DNA of 64,000 nt from JAAXGX01 sp965203565 (GCA_965203565.1 OZ241896.1:1240001-1304000); one strand, 5' to 3'; shown: positions 28,324 to 37,801, counted from the first letter of the stretch. A program made the numbers and translations. The notes: generated by a model from the letters alone, not told the origin.

Positions 28324-29406
28324 ATGCTGCGCGCAGGACTGATCGGCCTTCCCTCCACCGGCAAGACGACGCTGTTCAACCTGCTCACCCGCGCGGGCTC
28401 GGGCGCCCCGGCCGGCCGCGCGGGCCGAAGCGACGCCGGCGTCGGCGTCGCGGAGGTGCCCGACGAGCGGCTCGACCGGCTGACGGCGCTGTTCGAGCCG
28501 AAGAAACGGGTCGCCGCCACCGTGACCGTCGCGGACGCGGCGGGGGCGGCGCGCCCGCGCAGCCTCGTCGACGTGGCGGCGTACCGCGAGGCGCACGCCC
28601 TGCTGCACGTCGTGCGCGCGTTCCGCGCCGACGACGTGCCGCACGCCGCCGGCGCCGTCGACCCGGCCCGCGACGCCCGAACGATGGAGGACGAGCTGAT
28701 CCTGGCCGACCTGGCGGTGGCCGAGCGCCGGCTCGACCGGATCCGGCGGGACAGGAAGAAAGGGGCCGGCAAGGCTCTCGACGACGAGGCGCGCGTTCTC
28801 GGCGCGTGCGCCCGCGCACTCGAGGACGGCGCGCCGATCCGCGCGCTCGACGTCGATCCGCAGGACGCCAGGGCGCTGCGCGGCTTCCAGTTCCTGTCGG
28901 CCAAGCCGCTGCTGCTGGTCGTCAACCTCGACGAGGCCGACGTCGCGCAGGCGGACCGGTCGTTCGCGGCGATGAACCTGGACGGGATGCTGTCGCGCCC
29001 GCGGACCCGGGCCGTCCCGGTCTGCGCGAAGATCGAGCTGGAGATCGCGCAGCTCGACCCGGACGACGCCCGCGCCTTCCTCGCCGATCTCGGCCTGCGG
29101 GAAGCGGGTCTCGACCGGGTGGCGCGCGCGGCGTACGAGCTGCTCGGCTACGTCTCGTTCTTCACCGTCGGGAAGGACGAGTGCCGGGCCTGGTCGATCC
29201 CGCGGGGCGCGAGCGCGCTGGAGGCCGCCGGCGCGATCCACACCGACATGCAGCGGGGATTCATCCGCGCCGAGGTGACCGCCTATGCGGACCTGGCCGG
29301 CCGCGGCTCGATCGGCGCCTGCCGCAGCCACGGCGAGACGCGGCTCGAAGGGAAGAAGTACGTCGTGCAGGACGGCGACGTCGTCAACTTCCGATTCGCG
29401 AACTGA
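28324..29406 (+). CDS. YchF-like P-loop NTPase with TGS domain, divergent
   Basis: 360 residues from ATG 28324 (an ATG at 28291 would add 11). Seen: Walker A GLPSTGKTTLF at the N-terminus, the NxxE motif (VVNLDEAD) that gives YchF/OLA1 proteins ATP preference, and a C-terminal TGS-like domain (FFTVGKDECRAWSIPRGA... then KKYVVQDGDVVNFRF). The segment that normally carries the G3/switch II motif and the GLVxGAS-type loop is shortened and reads TVADAAGAARPRSLVDVA, so hydrolysis may differ. Divergent from mraZ. It may be a lineage-specific paralogue rather than the canonical ychF. Confidence 0.85.
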   Translation: MLRAGLIGLPSTGKTTLFNLLTRAGSGAPAGRAGRSDAGVGVAEVPDERLDRLTALFEPKKRVAATVTVADAAGAARPRSLVDVAAYREAHALLHVVRAFRADDVPHAAGAVDPARDARTMEDELILADLAVAERRLDRIRRDRKKGAGKALDDEARVLGACARALEDGAPIRALDVDPQDARALRGFQFLSAKPLLLVVNLDEADVAQADRSFAAMNLDGMLSRPRTRAVPVCAKIELEIAQLDPDDARAFLADLGLREAGLDRVARAAYELLGYVSFFTVGKDECRAWSIPRGASALEAAGAIHTDMQRGFIRAEVTAYADLAGRGSIGACRSHGETRLEGKKYVVQDGDVVNFRFAN

Positions 29407-29426
29407 CCGCCATATACTTGCGACTC

Positions 29427-30137
29427 GTGGCGCGGACGATAGCGATCGCGGCGGCGCTGGCGGCGGCGGCCGCTCCGGCGACGGCCGGCGAACTGGAGAT
29501 GGCGTTCGGCGCCGGGCGCGTGACGGTGGTGGCGACGGACGTTCCCCTGGCCGTCATCCTCGACGAGTGGGCGCGGCTGGGCGGCACGCGGTTCGTCGAC
29601 GCGGACGCGCTGGCCGTTCCCCCGGTGTCGGTCCGGATGGTGGACGCGCCGGAGCGCGAGGCGTTGCGGGTGCTGCTCCGGCCGGCGGGCGGATACGTCG
29701 CGTCGTCGCGCCCGGACCCGCCGGCCGGCGCCTCGACGTTCGACCGGGTGCTGATCCTGGCCGCGCGCCGCAGCCCGGCGGTCCCGCCGCCGGCCGCCGC
29801 CCCGTCCCCGTTCGCTCCGACGTTCGAGCGGCCCCGCGGCGGCGTGATGCCGCCTCCTCCGGAGGAAGCCGCCCTGTCCGGGGCGTTCGCCGACCCGGCC
29901 GCGGCCGATGCGGATCCGGACGATCTCGAGCTGCTCGAATGGCTCAGGCGGCGCTACGAATCGGCGGACCCCCCGGACGGCGCCCGGCCCGCCTTCCGCC
30001 CGGCCGCCGGACCGGACGCGCCGGCCGATGCCGCTGACCCGGCCGCGCAGACCACGCCGCGGCCGGGCATGATCATGCAGGGCGGCGATCCGCCGCCGCA
30101 GCCGCGGCGGCCGTCGACCCGGCCGCGCCGCCGGTAA
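29427..30137 (+). CDS. Secreted protein with STN-like domain, unknown function
   Basis: 236 residues from GTG 29427 (TTG 29418 is possible). An Ala-rich signal peptide (about 1-24, cleavage near ATAGEL) is followed by an 80-residue alpha/beta stretch (VTVVATDVPLAVILDEWARL... then PPVSVRMVDAPEREALRVLL) resembling the STN/secretin N-terminal fold found in outer-membrane transporters and anti-sigma signalling. The rest is Pro/Ala-rich and probably disordered. The last 65 nt overlap the end of the convergent methyltransferase gene. Confidence 0.6.
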   Translation: MARTIAIAAALAAAAAPATAGELEMAFGAGRVTVVATDVPLAVILDEWARLGGTRFVDADALAVPPVSVRMVDAPEREALRVLLRPAGGYVASSRPDPPAGASTFDRVLILAARRSPAVPPPAAAPSPFAPTFERPRGGVMPPPPEEAALSGAFADPAAADADPDDLELLEWLRRRYESADPPDGARPAFRPAAGPDAPADAADPAAQTTPRPGMIMQGGDPPPQPRRPSTRPRRR

Positions 30138-30687
30138 CGTCCGGCCGGCGCAGCCGCGCCGTCTCCAGTCCCGCGCTCAGCGTGTGGCCTTCATGCCGCA
30201 GCAGGGCGCGCTTCACGGCGAGGCCGGCCGAGAAGCCGCCCAGCCGCCGCGCGCCGGTCACCACGCGATGGCACGGCACGAGGATGGCGACCGGGTTGCG
30301 GCCCAGCGCGCCCCCGACGGCCCGGCTCGCCCGCGGCTCGCCGATCCGCCGGGCGAGCTCGCCGTAGCTCGCCACGCCGCCGAACGGTATGCGCATCGCC
30401 TCGCGCAGCACCCGCGCCGTGAACGCCGTCACGCCCGCCAGGTCGACCGCCGCCGTGAAGCGCGTCCGCCGGCCGGCGAAGTACTCGCCGATCTCGCCCA
30501 GCGCCGCCGCCGCGGCCTCCCGGTCGCGGCGCGCCTCCGACGCCCACCGTTCCACGCGCGCCCGGTAGCGCCGCTCGCTCGTCTCCCCTATCGCGACGTC
30601 GCACACCCCCCGGTCGGAGACGCCGACGAACACCGTCCCGACCGGCGTGGCGATCGAATCGAACCGCACGAACCGCTGCTTCATCAT
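30073..30687 (-). CDS. Methylated-DNA--protein-cysteine S-methyltransferase
   Basis: Suicide DNA-repair protein that transfers the alkyl group of O6-alkylguanine to its own cysteine. 204 residues; the active site is PCHRV with C139, followed by GGFSAGLAVKRALLRHEG. The N-terminal part is a ribonuclease-like domain with EYFAGRR preceding. The start is one of two tandem ATGs (30687 or 30684). The C-terminal 20 residues are Ala-rich and overlap the neighbouring gene, so the true stop context is slightly uncertain. Confidence 0.9.
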   Translation of the reverse strand: MMKQRFVRFDSIATPVGTVFVGVSDRGVCDVAIGETSERRYRARVERWASEARRDREAAAAALGEIGEYFAGRRTRFTAAVDLAGVTAFTARVLREAMRIPFGGVASYGELARRIGEPRASRAVGGALGRNPVAILVPCHRVVTGARRLGGFSAGLAVKRALLRHEGHTLSAGLETARLRRPDVTGGAAGSTAAAAAAADRRPA

Positions 30688-30775
30688 CTTCGGATCTTCC
30701 GCCGGCTCCGGCGGGCCGTCAAGCGCCGGCCGGCGGCGGCGACGACCGTCCCGGTCTGTGCTACGCTGACCGCCC

Positions 30776-32422
30776 GTGACGCCTCCCCCCGCACCTGCCG
30801 CCCCGGCGGCGGCGTCACCGGCGCCTCCGGACGGCGCCGCCCCTTCCACGCAGCGACTCGCCCGATCCGCCGGCGTCATCGGCGCGGCCACCCTGACCAG
30901 CCGCGTGCTCGGACTTGCGCGCGATCAGACGCTCGCCTTTCTGTTCGGCGCCGGCAACGCGATGGACGCGTTCAACGTCGCGTACCGCATCCCGAACCTG
31001 ATGCGCGACCTGTTCGCCGAAGGCGCGATGAACGCCGCGTTCGTGCCGACGTTCACCCGGACACTGACGCGGCGCGGCCGGGCCGCGGCCTGGCGGCTCG
31101 GCGCCCAGCTCGTCAACGCGCTGATCGTCGTCACCGGGCTGCTCGTGCTGGCCGGCATCCTCTACGCGCGGCCTCTCACGGAGCTGCTCGCCGGCGACTA
31201 CGCCGCGGCGCCCGGCAAACTGGAGCTGACGGTCGCGCTGACCCGCATCATGCTGCCGTTCCTCACCCTTGTGGCCGTCGCCGCGGCGCTGATGGGGATG
31301 CTGAACTCGCTCAACCGCTTCTTCACGCCGGCGATAGCGCCCGCGACGTTCAACGTCGGCATCCTCCTCGGCGCCGCGGTCTTCGTGCCGCTCGCGCCGC
31401 GCTTCGGTTTCGAGCCGATCGTGGGCATCGCCGCCGGCATGATGCTCGGCGGCGTCGGGCAGATCGCCGTGCAGGTTCCGGCGCTCCTGCGGGAAGGGTA
31501 CCGGCACCGGCTCGCACTCGATCCCGCGGACCCCGGCCTGCGCGAGATTCTCCGGCTGATCGGCCCCGGCACGCTGGCCGGCGCCGCGGCCCAGATCAAC
31601 GTCCTGGTCAACACGATCCTGGCGACCGGGGAAGGAACCGGCGCGGTGTCGTGGCTCGCCTACGCGTTCCGGCTCATGTACCTGCCGGTCGGGCTGTTCG
31701 GCGTCTCGATAGCGGCGGCGGCGCTGCCGGCCGTTTCCCGCTCCGCCGCGCGCGACGAGCTCGACGGCATGCGGCGGACGATATCGGGCGCGCTGCGCAT
31801 GATGCTGATGCTGGCCGTTCCCGCGACGGTCGGCCTGATCGTGCTGGCGGCGCCTGTCGTCGGGCTGATCTTCGAACGCGGGAGCTTCTCCGGGGCCGAC
31901 ACGGCGGCGACGGCGGCGGCGCTCGCCTGCTACGCGCCGGGCCTTCTGGGATACGCCGCCGTCCGGATCGCCGTGCCCTGCTTCTACGCGCTCGGAAGCA
32001 GCGCCACGCCGACCCTGGTCAGCGTGGCGTCGGTCGCCCTGAACGTCGTCCTCAACTTGGCGCTGGTCGAGCGGATGGGGTACCGCGGGCTGGCGCTCGG
32101 GACCTCGATCGCCGCGCTCGCCAACGCCGGCGCCCTGTGCTGGCTGCTGCGGCGGCGGCTCGGCGGGCTCGACACGCGCAGGCTGCTGGTCGCGTTCGGG
32201 AAGATATCGGCCGCGGCGGCGCTGATGGGCGCCGCCGCGCTGGGCGTCCATGCCTGGCTGCTGGAAATCTGGCCGGGCGACGCGCTGACGTCGCGGCTCG
32301 GCCGGGTCGCGGCCGGCATCGGCGGCGGCCTCGTCGTCCTGGCCGCCGCCGCGCGGTTGCTGCGGATCCGCGAATGGGATCAGGCTGTGCAGCGCGTGAT
32401 CGCCCGGTTTCCGGCGCGCTGA
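30776..32422 (+). CDS. murJ: Lipid II flippase MurJ (MviN)
   Basis: MOP-superfamily transporter that flips lipid II to the periplasm. 548 residues, GTG start, Pro/Ala-rich N-terminal 25 residues, then about 14 transmembrane helices. Family motifs seen: TLTSRVLGLARDQTLAFLFG, DAFNVAYRIPNLMRDLFAEGA, and ALYALGSSATPT-like FYALGSSATPTLVSVA. It functions with the lipid II-making genes of the dcw cluster but is transcribed separately. Confidence 0.96.
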   Translation: MTPPPAPAAPAAASPAPPDGAAPSTQRLARSAGVIGAATLTSRVLGLARDQTLAFLFGAGNAMDAFNVAYRIPNLMRDLFAEGAMNAAFVPTFTRTLTRRGRAAAWRLGAQLVNALIVVTGLLVLAGILYARPLTELLAGDYAAAPGKLELTVALTRIMLPFLTLVAVAAALMGMLNSLNRFFTPAIAPATFNVGILLGAAVFVPLAPRFGFEPIVGIAAGMMLGGVGQIAVQVPALLREGYRHRLALDPADPGLREILRLIGPGTLAGAAAQINVLVNTILATGEGTGAVSWLAYAFRLMYLPVGLFGVSIAAAALPAVSRSAARDELDGMRRTISGALRMMLMLAVPATVGLIVLAAPVVGLIFERGSFSGADTAATAAALACYAPGLLGYAAVRIAVPCFYALGSSATPTLVSVASVALNVVLNLALVERMGYRGLALGTSIAALANAGALCWLLRRRLGGLDTRRLLVAFGKISAAAALMGAAALGVHAWLLEIWPGDALTSRLGRVAAGIGGGLVVLAAAARLLRIREWDQAVQRVIARFPAR

Positions 32423-32482
32423 ACATCCCGGCGCCGGCGGCGTATGGTACGATGCGCCGTCCACGCCGCCGGACGGTCGAGC

Positions 32483-33268
32483 ATGCGCCGCATCTACTAT
32501 CGGGGAGCCTATCGGGGAGCGTCCGGGCATTCGTTCGGCCCCGGCCTGATGACGCCCGCGGTCAAGGCGCTCATCCTGGCCAACGTCGCGGTGTTCGTGG
32601 TCACCGCCCTCGCGCCGCGCGGCGTGCGGGCGTGGCTGGGCGAACTGCTCGGCCTGACCCCGGCCCTCGCCCTGACCGGTCTGCGGATCTGGCAGCCGTT
32701 CACCTACCTGTTCCTGCACGGCGACGTCGGCCACGTCCTGATCAACATGCTGATCCTGTGGATGTTCGGCGTGCAGCTCGAGCGCCTGTGGGGAACCCGC
32801 TTCTTCGTGCGGTACTACTTGGTGGCGGGGGTCGGCGCGGCGGCGGTCACCATCGCCGTTTCGCTGTTGCCGCTGCCGTTCAGCGCCGCGACGTACGCGT
32901 CGATCACGATCGGCGCGTCGGGCGCCGTCTACGGGCTGCTGATGGCGTTCGCGCTGTACTACCCGAACACGCCGATCCTGATGTTCCTGCTCTTTCCGGT
33001 GCCGGCGAAGTACTTCGTGATGATCCTCGGCGCGATCGCGTTCATCTCGGCGCCGCGCGGCGGCGGCGTGGCGCACGTCACGCACCTCGGCGGCCTCGCA
33101 GCCGGATACCTGTACCTGCGGAGGCTGCGCGGCGCGCCGCTCGGCCGGCTCGGCGTGGCTGCTGACCTCAGGTATCGCTACCTGCGGTGGAGGATGGGGC
33201 GCCTCCGCCGCCGGTTCGACGTGTACGCGGGCGGGCGCGACCGCGACTGGCGCGATCGGATCCACTAG
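32483..33268 (+). CDS. Rhomboid family intramembrane serine protease
   Basis: 261 residues with six transmembrane helices. Catalytic serine S146 lies in GASGAVYG and the histidine in AHVTHLGGLAAG (H201), so the dyad is intact; the HGDVGHVLINML motif in the second helix is also present. Substrates unknown. ATG 32483 gives an N-terminus MRRIYYRGAYRG with an unusual duplication of a tyrosine/glycine-rich stretch. The last 100 nt overlap the cupin gene on the other strand. Confidence 0.9.
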   Translation: MRRIYYRGAYRGASGHSFGPGLMTPAVKALILANVAVFVVTALAPRGVRAWLGELLGLTPALALTGLRIWQPFTYLFLHGDVGHVLINMLILWMFGVQLERLWGTRFFVRYYLVAGVGAAAVTIAVSLLPLPFSAATYASITIGASGAVYGLLMAFALYYPNTPILMFLLFPVPAKYFVMILGAIAFISAPRGGGVAHVTHLGGLAAGYLYLRRLRGAPLGRLGVAADLRYRYLRWRMGRLRRRFDVYAGGRDRDWRDRIH

Positions 33269-33614
33269 CAGCGGACCCGGCGGCCGGGCCGGGCGGCGCC
33301 GAGGCCAGCGCCGCGAGCGCGAACGTGTCGTCGACCGCCTCCGCCTGATGCCGGGCCCCCGCCGGCACGTGGAGCACCTCCCCCTCGCGGACGGTGACCT
33401 CCCGCGCCTCCACGCGGCACCGCAGCGCGCCCTGCAGGACGTAGACCAGCCGGTCGGCTGCGTGCGCATGCCGCGGGATCTGCGCGCCGCGCTTGAGATA
33501 GGCCTGGATCAGCGTCTGCCGATCGCCCGCGATCACCTTGCGGGAGACCATCTCCGTCACCTTCTCGAGCCGCAGATCGCTCCACCGACGCACCGCCGCG
33601 TCCGACGCCGTCAT
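33168..33614 (-). CDS. Cupin-domain protein
   Basis: 148 residues: a single small beta-barrel cupin with metal-site motifs RHAHAADRLVYVLQG and EVLHVPAGARHQAEA, followed by a 45-residue low-complexity Arg/Gly/Ser tail that overlaps the rhomboid gene. Such small cupins bind a divalent metal or a ligand; no function can be assigned. ATG 33614 chosen because homology to cupins starts about 20 residues downstream. Confidence 0.8.
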   Translation of the reverse strand: MTASDAAVRRWSDLRLEKVTEMVSRKVIAGDRQTLIQAYLKRGAQIPRHAHAADRLVYVLQGALRCRVEAREVTVREGEVLHVPAGARHQAEAVDDTFALAALASAPPGPAAGSAASGSDRASRGRARPRTRRTGGGGAPSSTAGSDT

Positions 33615-33765
33615 GCCTTCGACCGCACCTTTCCGGGGACCGCCGGCCGCGCGGTCCGGCAGTGACACGAACCGGAGCCGGACTGATATAATCGCCGGCC
33701 GTGTTCCCGCGGTTGCACGCGACCCTGGCGCCTGCGCCTTCGGACGCCTGCAAGGATTCTGCACC

Positions 33766-35904
33766 ATGAAGGCCGCGCCGGCCACGAACGCGCCGACCGT
33801 CGCGCCGCCGGTCGCCGAGCGCGTCGCCGGGCTGTCGCGCGGGCAGTGGCGCCGCGCCTACCGCACGATGCTGCTCGCGCGCCGCCTCGACGACAAGGAG
33901 ATCCAGTTCAAGAACCAGAGCCGGAGCTTCTTCCAGATCAGCGGCGCCGGGCACGAAGCGGTTCAGGTGGCGGCCGGCATGGCGATGCGAGCCGGCCACG
34001 ACTGGCTCTTCCCGTACTACCGCGACCGCGCGCTCTGCCTGACCCTGGGCGTCACGCCGCATGAGATGCTGCTCGGCGCGGTCGGGGCGCGCGACGATCC
34101 GTCGTCCGGCGGCCGGCAGATGCCGGCCCACTGGTGCTCCCCGCGCCTGCGCATCGTGTCGCCTTCGAGCGCCTGCGCGACGCAGTGCCTCCATGCGGTG
34201 GGCGCGGCGGAAGCCGGCGCCATCGCGGCGCGCGCGCCCGGACTCGCGGAGACGGTCGCCGGCCGGGGCGACGAAGTGTTCGTCGTCGCGCTCGGCGACG
34301 GCTCGACGAGCGAGGGAGAGTTCTGGGAATCGCTCAACACGGCCTGCATGCGGCGGCTCCCCGTCGTGTACCTGATCGAGGACAACGGCTACGCGATCTC
34401 CGTCCCGGTCGAGGCGCAGACGCCGGGCGGCGACGTCTCGCGCCTGGTCGAGTCGTTCCCGGGCCTGAAGGTGGTCCGCGTGGACGGGACCGACTTGGCC
34501 GCCAGCTTCGAGGCGATGCAGGCGGCGGTCGGGTACGCCCGGTCGCGTTCGGGGCCCGCGCTGGTACGGGCGGCCGTCACCCGCCCGTACTCCCATTCGA
34601 TGTCGGACGACGAGCGCGCGTACAAGAGCGCGGCGGAGCGCGAGGACGAGGCGGCCCGCGATCCGCTGACGTCGTGCGCGGCGCTGCTCGTCGACCGGGC
34701 GCTCGCGACCGGGGAGGAGATCGCGGCGATCGCCGCCGACGTCGACCGCGAAGTCGAGGAGGCGGTCGACCGGGCGCTCGACGCCCCGAGGCCCGAGCCG
34801 GACGAGGCCGCCCGGTACGTCTATTCGCCGGCGGTCGATCCGGCGTCGGCGCGCTTCGAGACGGCTCCGGAGACGGACGGGAAGCCGGACACGATGATCG
34901 CCGCGATCAACCGCACCCTGAAGGACGAGATGGGGCGCGACCCGCGGATAGTGGTGTTCGGGGAGGACGTGGCGGACGTCAGCCGGTCCGAGCTCCTGCC
35001 CGAACTGCCGGGCAAGGGGGGCGTGTTCAAGGCGACGCTCGGCCTGCAGCGCGCCTACGGCGACGCGCGCGTCTTCAACGCGCCGCTTGCCGAAGCGAAC
35101 ATCGTCGGACGCGCGATCGGCATGGCGATCCGCGGGCTGAAGCCGGTGGTCGAGATCCAGTTCTTCGACTACATCTGGCCCGCCATGATGCAGATCCGCG
35201 ACGAGCTCTCGATGCTGCGGTACCGGTCGAACAACCGGTTCGCCTGCCCGCTCGTTATCCGGGTCCCTATCGGCGGCTATCTGCGCGGCGGGGCGCTGTA
35301 CCACTCGCAGTCGGGCGAGAGCATCTTCGCGCACTGCCCCGGGCTGCGCATCGCCTTCCCCTCGACCGCCGCCGACGCGGCCGGGCTGCTCCGCACCGCG
35401 ATCCGCTGCGACGACCCGGTGCTGTTCCTCGAGCACAAGCACCTGTACCGGCAGACGTACAACAAGGACGCGTACCCCGGCGCCGACTACACCCTCCCGT
35501 TCGCCCGGTCCGCCGTCCGGCGCGAGGGGACCGACGTCACCGTCGTCACCTGGGGCGCCCTGGTCCAGCGCACGATGGTGGCGGCCGAGCAGGCCCGGCA
35601 GGACGGGGTGGACGTCCGGGTGGTCGACCTGCGCACGATCGCGCCGTACGACTGGGACGGCGTGGCCCGCGCGGTCGCCGCGACCAACCGCGTCGTGATC
35701 GCGCACGAAGACCAGTTGACGTGCGGCTTCGGCGCCGAGCTGGCCGCCCGCATCTCGAGCGAGCTGTTCGGGGAGCTCGACGCGCCGGTCAAGCGGGTGG
35801 CGGCCCTCGACTGCCCGGTGGCGTACAGCCCGGTGCTCGAAGAGCGGATCCTGCCGCAGTCGTCCGACGTCCTCGCCGGGATTCGCGAAACCGTCCGCTA
35901 CTGA
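33766..35904 (+). CDS. 2-oxoacid dehydrogenase E1, fused alpha and beta subunits
   Basis: Thiamine-diphosphate enzyme that decarboxylates a 2-oxoacid (branched-chain or pyruvate type) for transfer to lipoyl-E2. 712 residues: alpha part (about 1-370) with the ThDP motif GDGSTSEGEFWESLN...EDNGYAIS starting near residue 177, and beta part (about 385-712) with FGEDVADV, NAPLAEANIVGRAIGMA and VDLRTIAPYD. Normally the two halves are separate genes; here they are one frame with no internal stop. E2 and E3 genes are not nearby. The upstream cupin is divergent. Confidence 0.92.
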   Translation: MKAAPATNAPTVAPPVAERVAGLSRGQWRRAYRTMLLARRLDDKEIQFKNQSRSFFQISGAGHEAVQVAAGMAMRAGHDWLFPYYRDRALCLTLGVTPHEMLLGAVGARDDPSSGGRQMPAHWCSPRLRIVSPSSACATQCLHAVGAAEAGAIAARAPGLAETVAGRGDEVFVVALGDGSTSEGEFWESLNTACMRRLPVVYLIEDNGYAISVPVEAQTPGGDVSRLVESFPGLKVVRVDGTDLAASFEAMQAAVGYARSRSGPALVRAAVTRPYSHSMSDDERAYKSAAEREDEAARDPLTSCAALLVDRALATGEEIAAIAADVDREVEEAVDRALDAPRPEPDEAARYVYSPAVDPASARFETAPETDGKPDTMIAAINRTLKDEMGRDPRIVVFGEDVADVSRSELLPELPGKGGVFKATLGLQRAYGDARVFNAPLAEANIVGRAIGMAIRGLKPVVEIQFFDYIWPAMMQIRDELSMLRYRSNNRFACPLVIRVPIGGYLRGGALYHSQSGESIFAHCPGLRIAFPSTAADAAGLLRTAIRCDDPVLFLEHKHLYRQTYNKDAYPGADYTLPFARSAVRREGTDVTVVTWGALVQRTMVAAEQARQDGVDVRVVDLRTIAPYDWDGVARAVAATNRVVIAHEDQLTCGFGAELAARISSELFGELDAPVKRVAALDCPVAYSPVLEERILPQSSDVLAGIRETVRY

Positions 35905-35913
35905 CCGCCCCCG

Positions 35914-37017
35914 GTGACGGTGACGGGTCCTCTCGGCGGCCGCGATCCATCCCGCAGCGGCGCCGCTCGGCCGGGGAGCGGCGCCGGACGCGCGCCGCGG
36001 GGCTTTCGCCGCGGGCTGCTTGCGCTCGCACTGGCCGCCGCCGCGGCGCCGGCGGCCCAGAGTCCCGGAACGGTCGAGGAGCTCCGGTCGACCGGCGGCC
36101 TGCCGGCGCACGTCGTCGGCCGGTTCCGCGACCCGGCCGGGTTCCAGCAGGCCGCTGACGGCGACTATTACGTCTTCGATCGCCGCGCGCACAGCGTCCA
36201 CCGGATCACGCCGGCCGGGGAAGTCTCCACCCTCGTGCGGATCGGCCCCGAGGACGGCCGCCTGATCGGCGCCCGCGCCTTCCACCTCGGACCCGGCGGC
36301 CGGTTCGCGGTGGCCGACGCCCCGGACGGCCGGGAGCGCGTGCAGATCTTCGGCCCCGACGGCGCGCGCATCGGCGGATTCCGCCTGCCGGGCCGGGCCG
36401 CGCCGCGGATCACGCTCGGCGATCTGGTCCTGAGCGGCGTGGCGTCCCTGCAGCTCACCGGGCGGACGATAGTCATGAGCCAGCCGGAGATGGGCGGCCT
36501 GATGACCGAGTTCAGCCTGGGCGGACGTCCGCTCCGCACGTTCGGCGCGCTGCGCCGCACCGGTCACGAAACGGACCGGGACGTCCACCTCGCGCTCAAC
36601 GCCGGCCTGCCGCTGGCCGACCCGCGGGGCGGCTACTACTTCGTCTTCCAGGCCGGCGTCCCAGTGTTCCGCCGGTACGACCGGAGCGGGGAGCTCGTCT
36701 TCGAGCGGCACGTCGAGGGCCGGGAGCTCGACGCGTGGATCGCCGCGCTCCCCGCGGCGTGGCCGCGGCCGCCGGCCGGCGCGCGGCCCGCCGTGCCGGT
36801 CGTGCCCCCGACCGTGCGCGCCGCCGCCGTCGATCCGGACGGGCGCCTGTGGATGGCGCTCGCCGTCCCGTACGTCTACGTGTACGACCCGAACGGCGAC
36901 AAGGTCCGCACCGTCAGACTCCGCGGCGCGGGCGTCGTCGAGCCGGCCAGCCTCGCGTTCGCGGGCCGCGACAGGCTGCTCGTCACCCCCGGCTGCTACG
37001 AGTTCACGGTCCGGTGA
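35914..37017 (+). CDS. Secreted six-bladed beta-propeller-like protein
   Basis: 367 residues, GTG start, an N-terminal Arg-rich stretch and signal-like hydrophobic segment (about 34-48, LLALALAAAAAPAAQ). The body contains NHL/6-bladed-propeller-type repeats such as GDYYVFDRRAHSVHRITPAGE, DPDGRLWMAL and YVYVYDPNGDKVRTV. Probably an exported ligand-binding propeller; no catalytic residues can be named. It starts 9 nt after the dehydrogenase and may be cotranscribed. Its end overlaps the PhzF-like gene by 14 nt. Confidence 0.75.
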   Translation: MTVTGPLGGRDPSRSGAARPGSGAGRAPRGFRRGLLALALAAAAAPAAQSPGTVEELRSTGGLPAHVVGRFRDPAGFQQAADGDYYVFDRRAHSVHRITPAGEVSTLVRIGPEDGRLIGARAFHLGPGGRFAVADAPDGRERVQIFGPDGARIGGFRLPGRAAPRITLGDLVLSGVASLQLTGRTIVMSQPEMGGLMTEFSLGGRPLRTFGALRRTGHETDRDVHLALNAGLPLADPRGGYYFVFQAGVPVFRRYDRSGELVFERHVEGRELDAWIAALPAAWPRPPAGARPAVPVVPPTVRAAAVDPDGRLWMALAVPYVYVYDPNGDKVRTVRLRGAGVVEPASLAFAGRDRLLVTPGCYEFTVR

Positions 37018-37801
37018 GCTCGGCCCGCAGCACGGTGACCGCCTGCCCCAGCAGCTGCACCCGGCGGCCGGCGACGCGGACGCGCACCACCCCGCCGCGC
37101 GGCGACGCCTGGTACGCCGTCAGCTCCTCCTTCGGGATTCTCGGGCGCCAGTACGGCCCGAGGCAGCAGTGCGCGGAGCCGGTCACCGGGTCTTCGTCGA
37201 CGCCGGCCGCCGGGGCGAAGAAACGCGAGACGAAGTCGAACGCCGGATCCGACGCGCGCGCCGTGACGATGACGCCGCGCGCCTCGATCGCCCGCAGCCT
37301 GCGCAGGTCGGGCCGCAGACCGCGCACCGCCGCTTCGGACGCCAGCTCGACCAGCCAGTCGAACCGGTTGCGCGCGACGCCGCGCGGCTCGGCGCCGATC
37401 GCCGCGATCAGGCCGGGCGGCGGCTCGGACGGCGCCGGCGGGAGGGCCGGAAAGTCGAGTGCGATCCAGGCGCCCCGGCGGCGGGCGGTCAGCCGGCCGG
37501 ACCGGGTGTGGAACCGCGCCGCGGCCGACGGCGGGAGATCGCCCTGCTCCCAGAGCACGTGGGCGGCGGCCAGCGTGGCGTGGCCGCACAGGTCGACCTC
37601 CACCGTCGGCGTGAACCACCGGAGGTCGAACGCCCCGTCCGGCCGGCGCTGGAGGAACGCCGTCTCCGACAGGTTCATCTCTCCCGCCAGGCGCTGCATC
37701 CAGACGTCGCCGCGCGGCGCCGGCAGCAGGCAGACCGCCGCCGGATTGCCGGTGAAAGGCTCGGCGGTGAACGCGTCGACCTGCGTGACGAAGAGGCTCA
37801 T
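37004..37801 (-). CDS. PhzF-family isomerase
   Basis: 265 residues with the diaminopimelate-epimerase-like fold of the PhzF family: N-terminal QVDAFTAEPFTGNPAAV, catalytic glutamate in NLSETAFL (E46), LCGHATLAAAH, and EDPVTGSAHCCLGPYW. Family members isomerise various small molecules; substrate unknown. Convergent with the propeller gene. The 124-nt gap to the next gene has an AT-rich stretch (TATAGA at 37911) that may serve as promoter for the restriction gene. Confidence 0.88.
   Translation of the reverse strand: MSLFVTQVDAFTAEPFTGNPAAVCLLPAPRGDVWMQRLAGEMNLSETAFLQRRPDGAFDLRWFTPTVEVDLCGHATLAAAHVLWEQGDLPPSAAARFHTRSGRLTARRRGAWIALDFPALPPAPSEPPPGLIAAIGAEPRGVARNRFDWLVELASEAAVRGLRPDLRRLRAIEARGVIVTARASDPAFDFVSRFFAPAAGVDEDPVTGSAHCCLGPYWRPRIPKEELTAYQASPRGGVVRVRVAGRRVQLLGQAVTVLRAELTGP

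Noticed and set aside
29427..30137. Secretin or TonB-dependent receptor
   Set aside because: Only the STN-like part is present; no secretin or beta-barrel domain follows.
33265..36711. Open frame of 1148 codons on the minus strand opposite the dehydrogenase
   Set aside because: No recognisable domain, biased composition, and it lies opposite well-supported genes.
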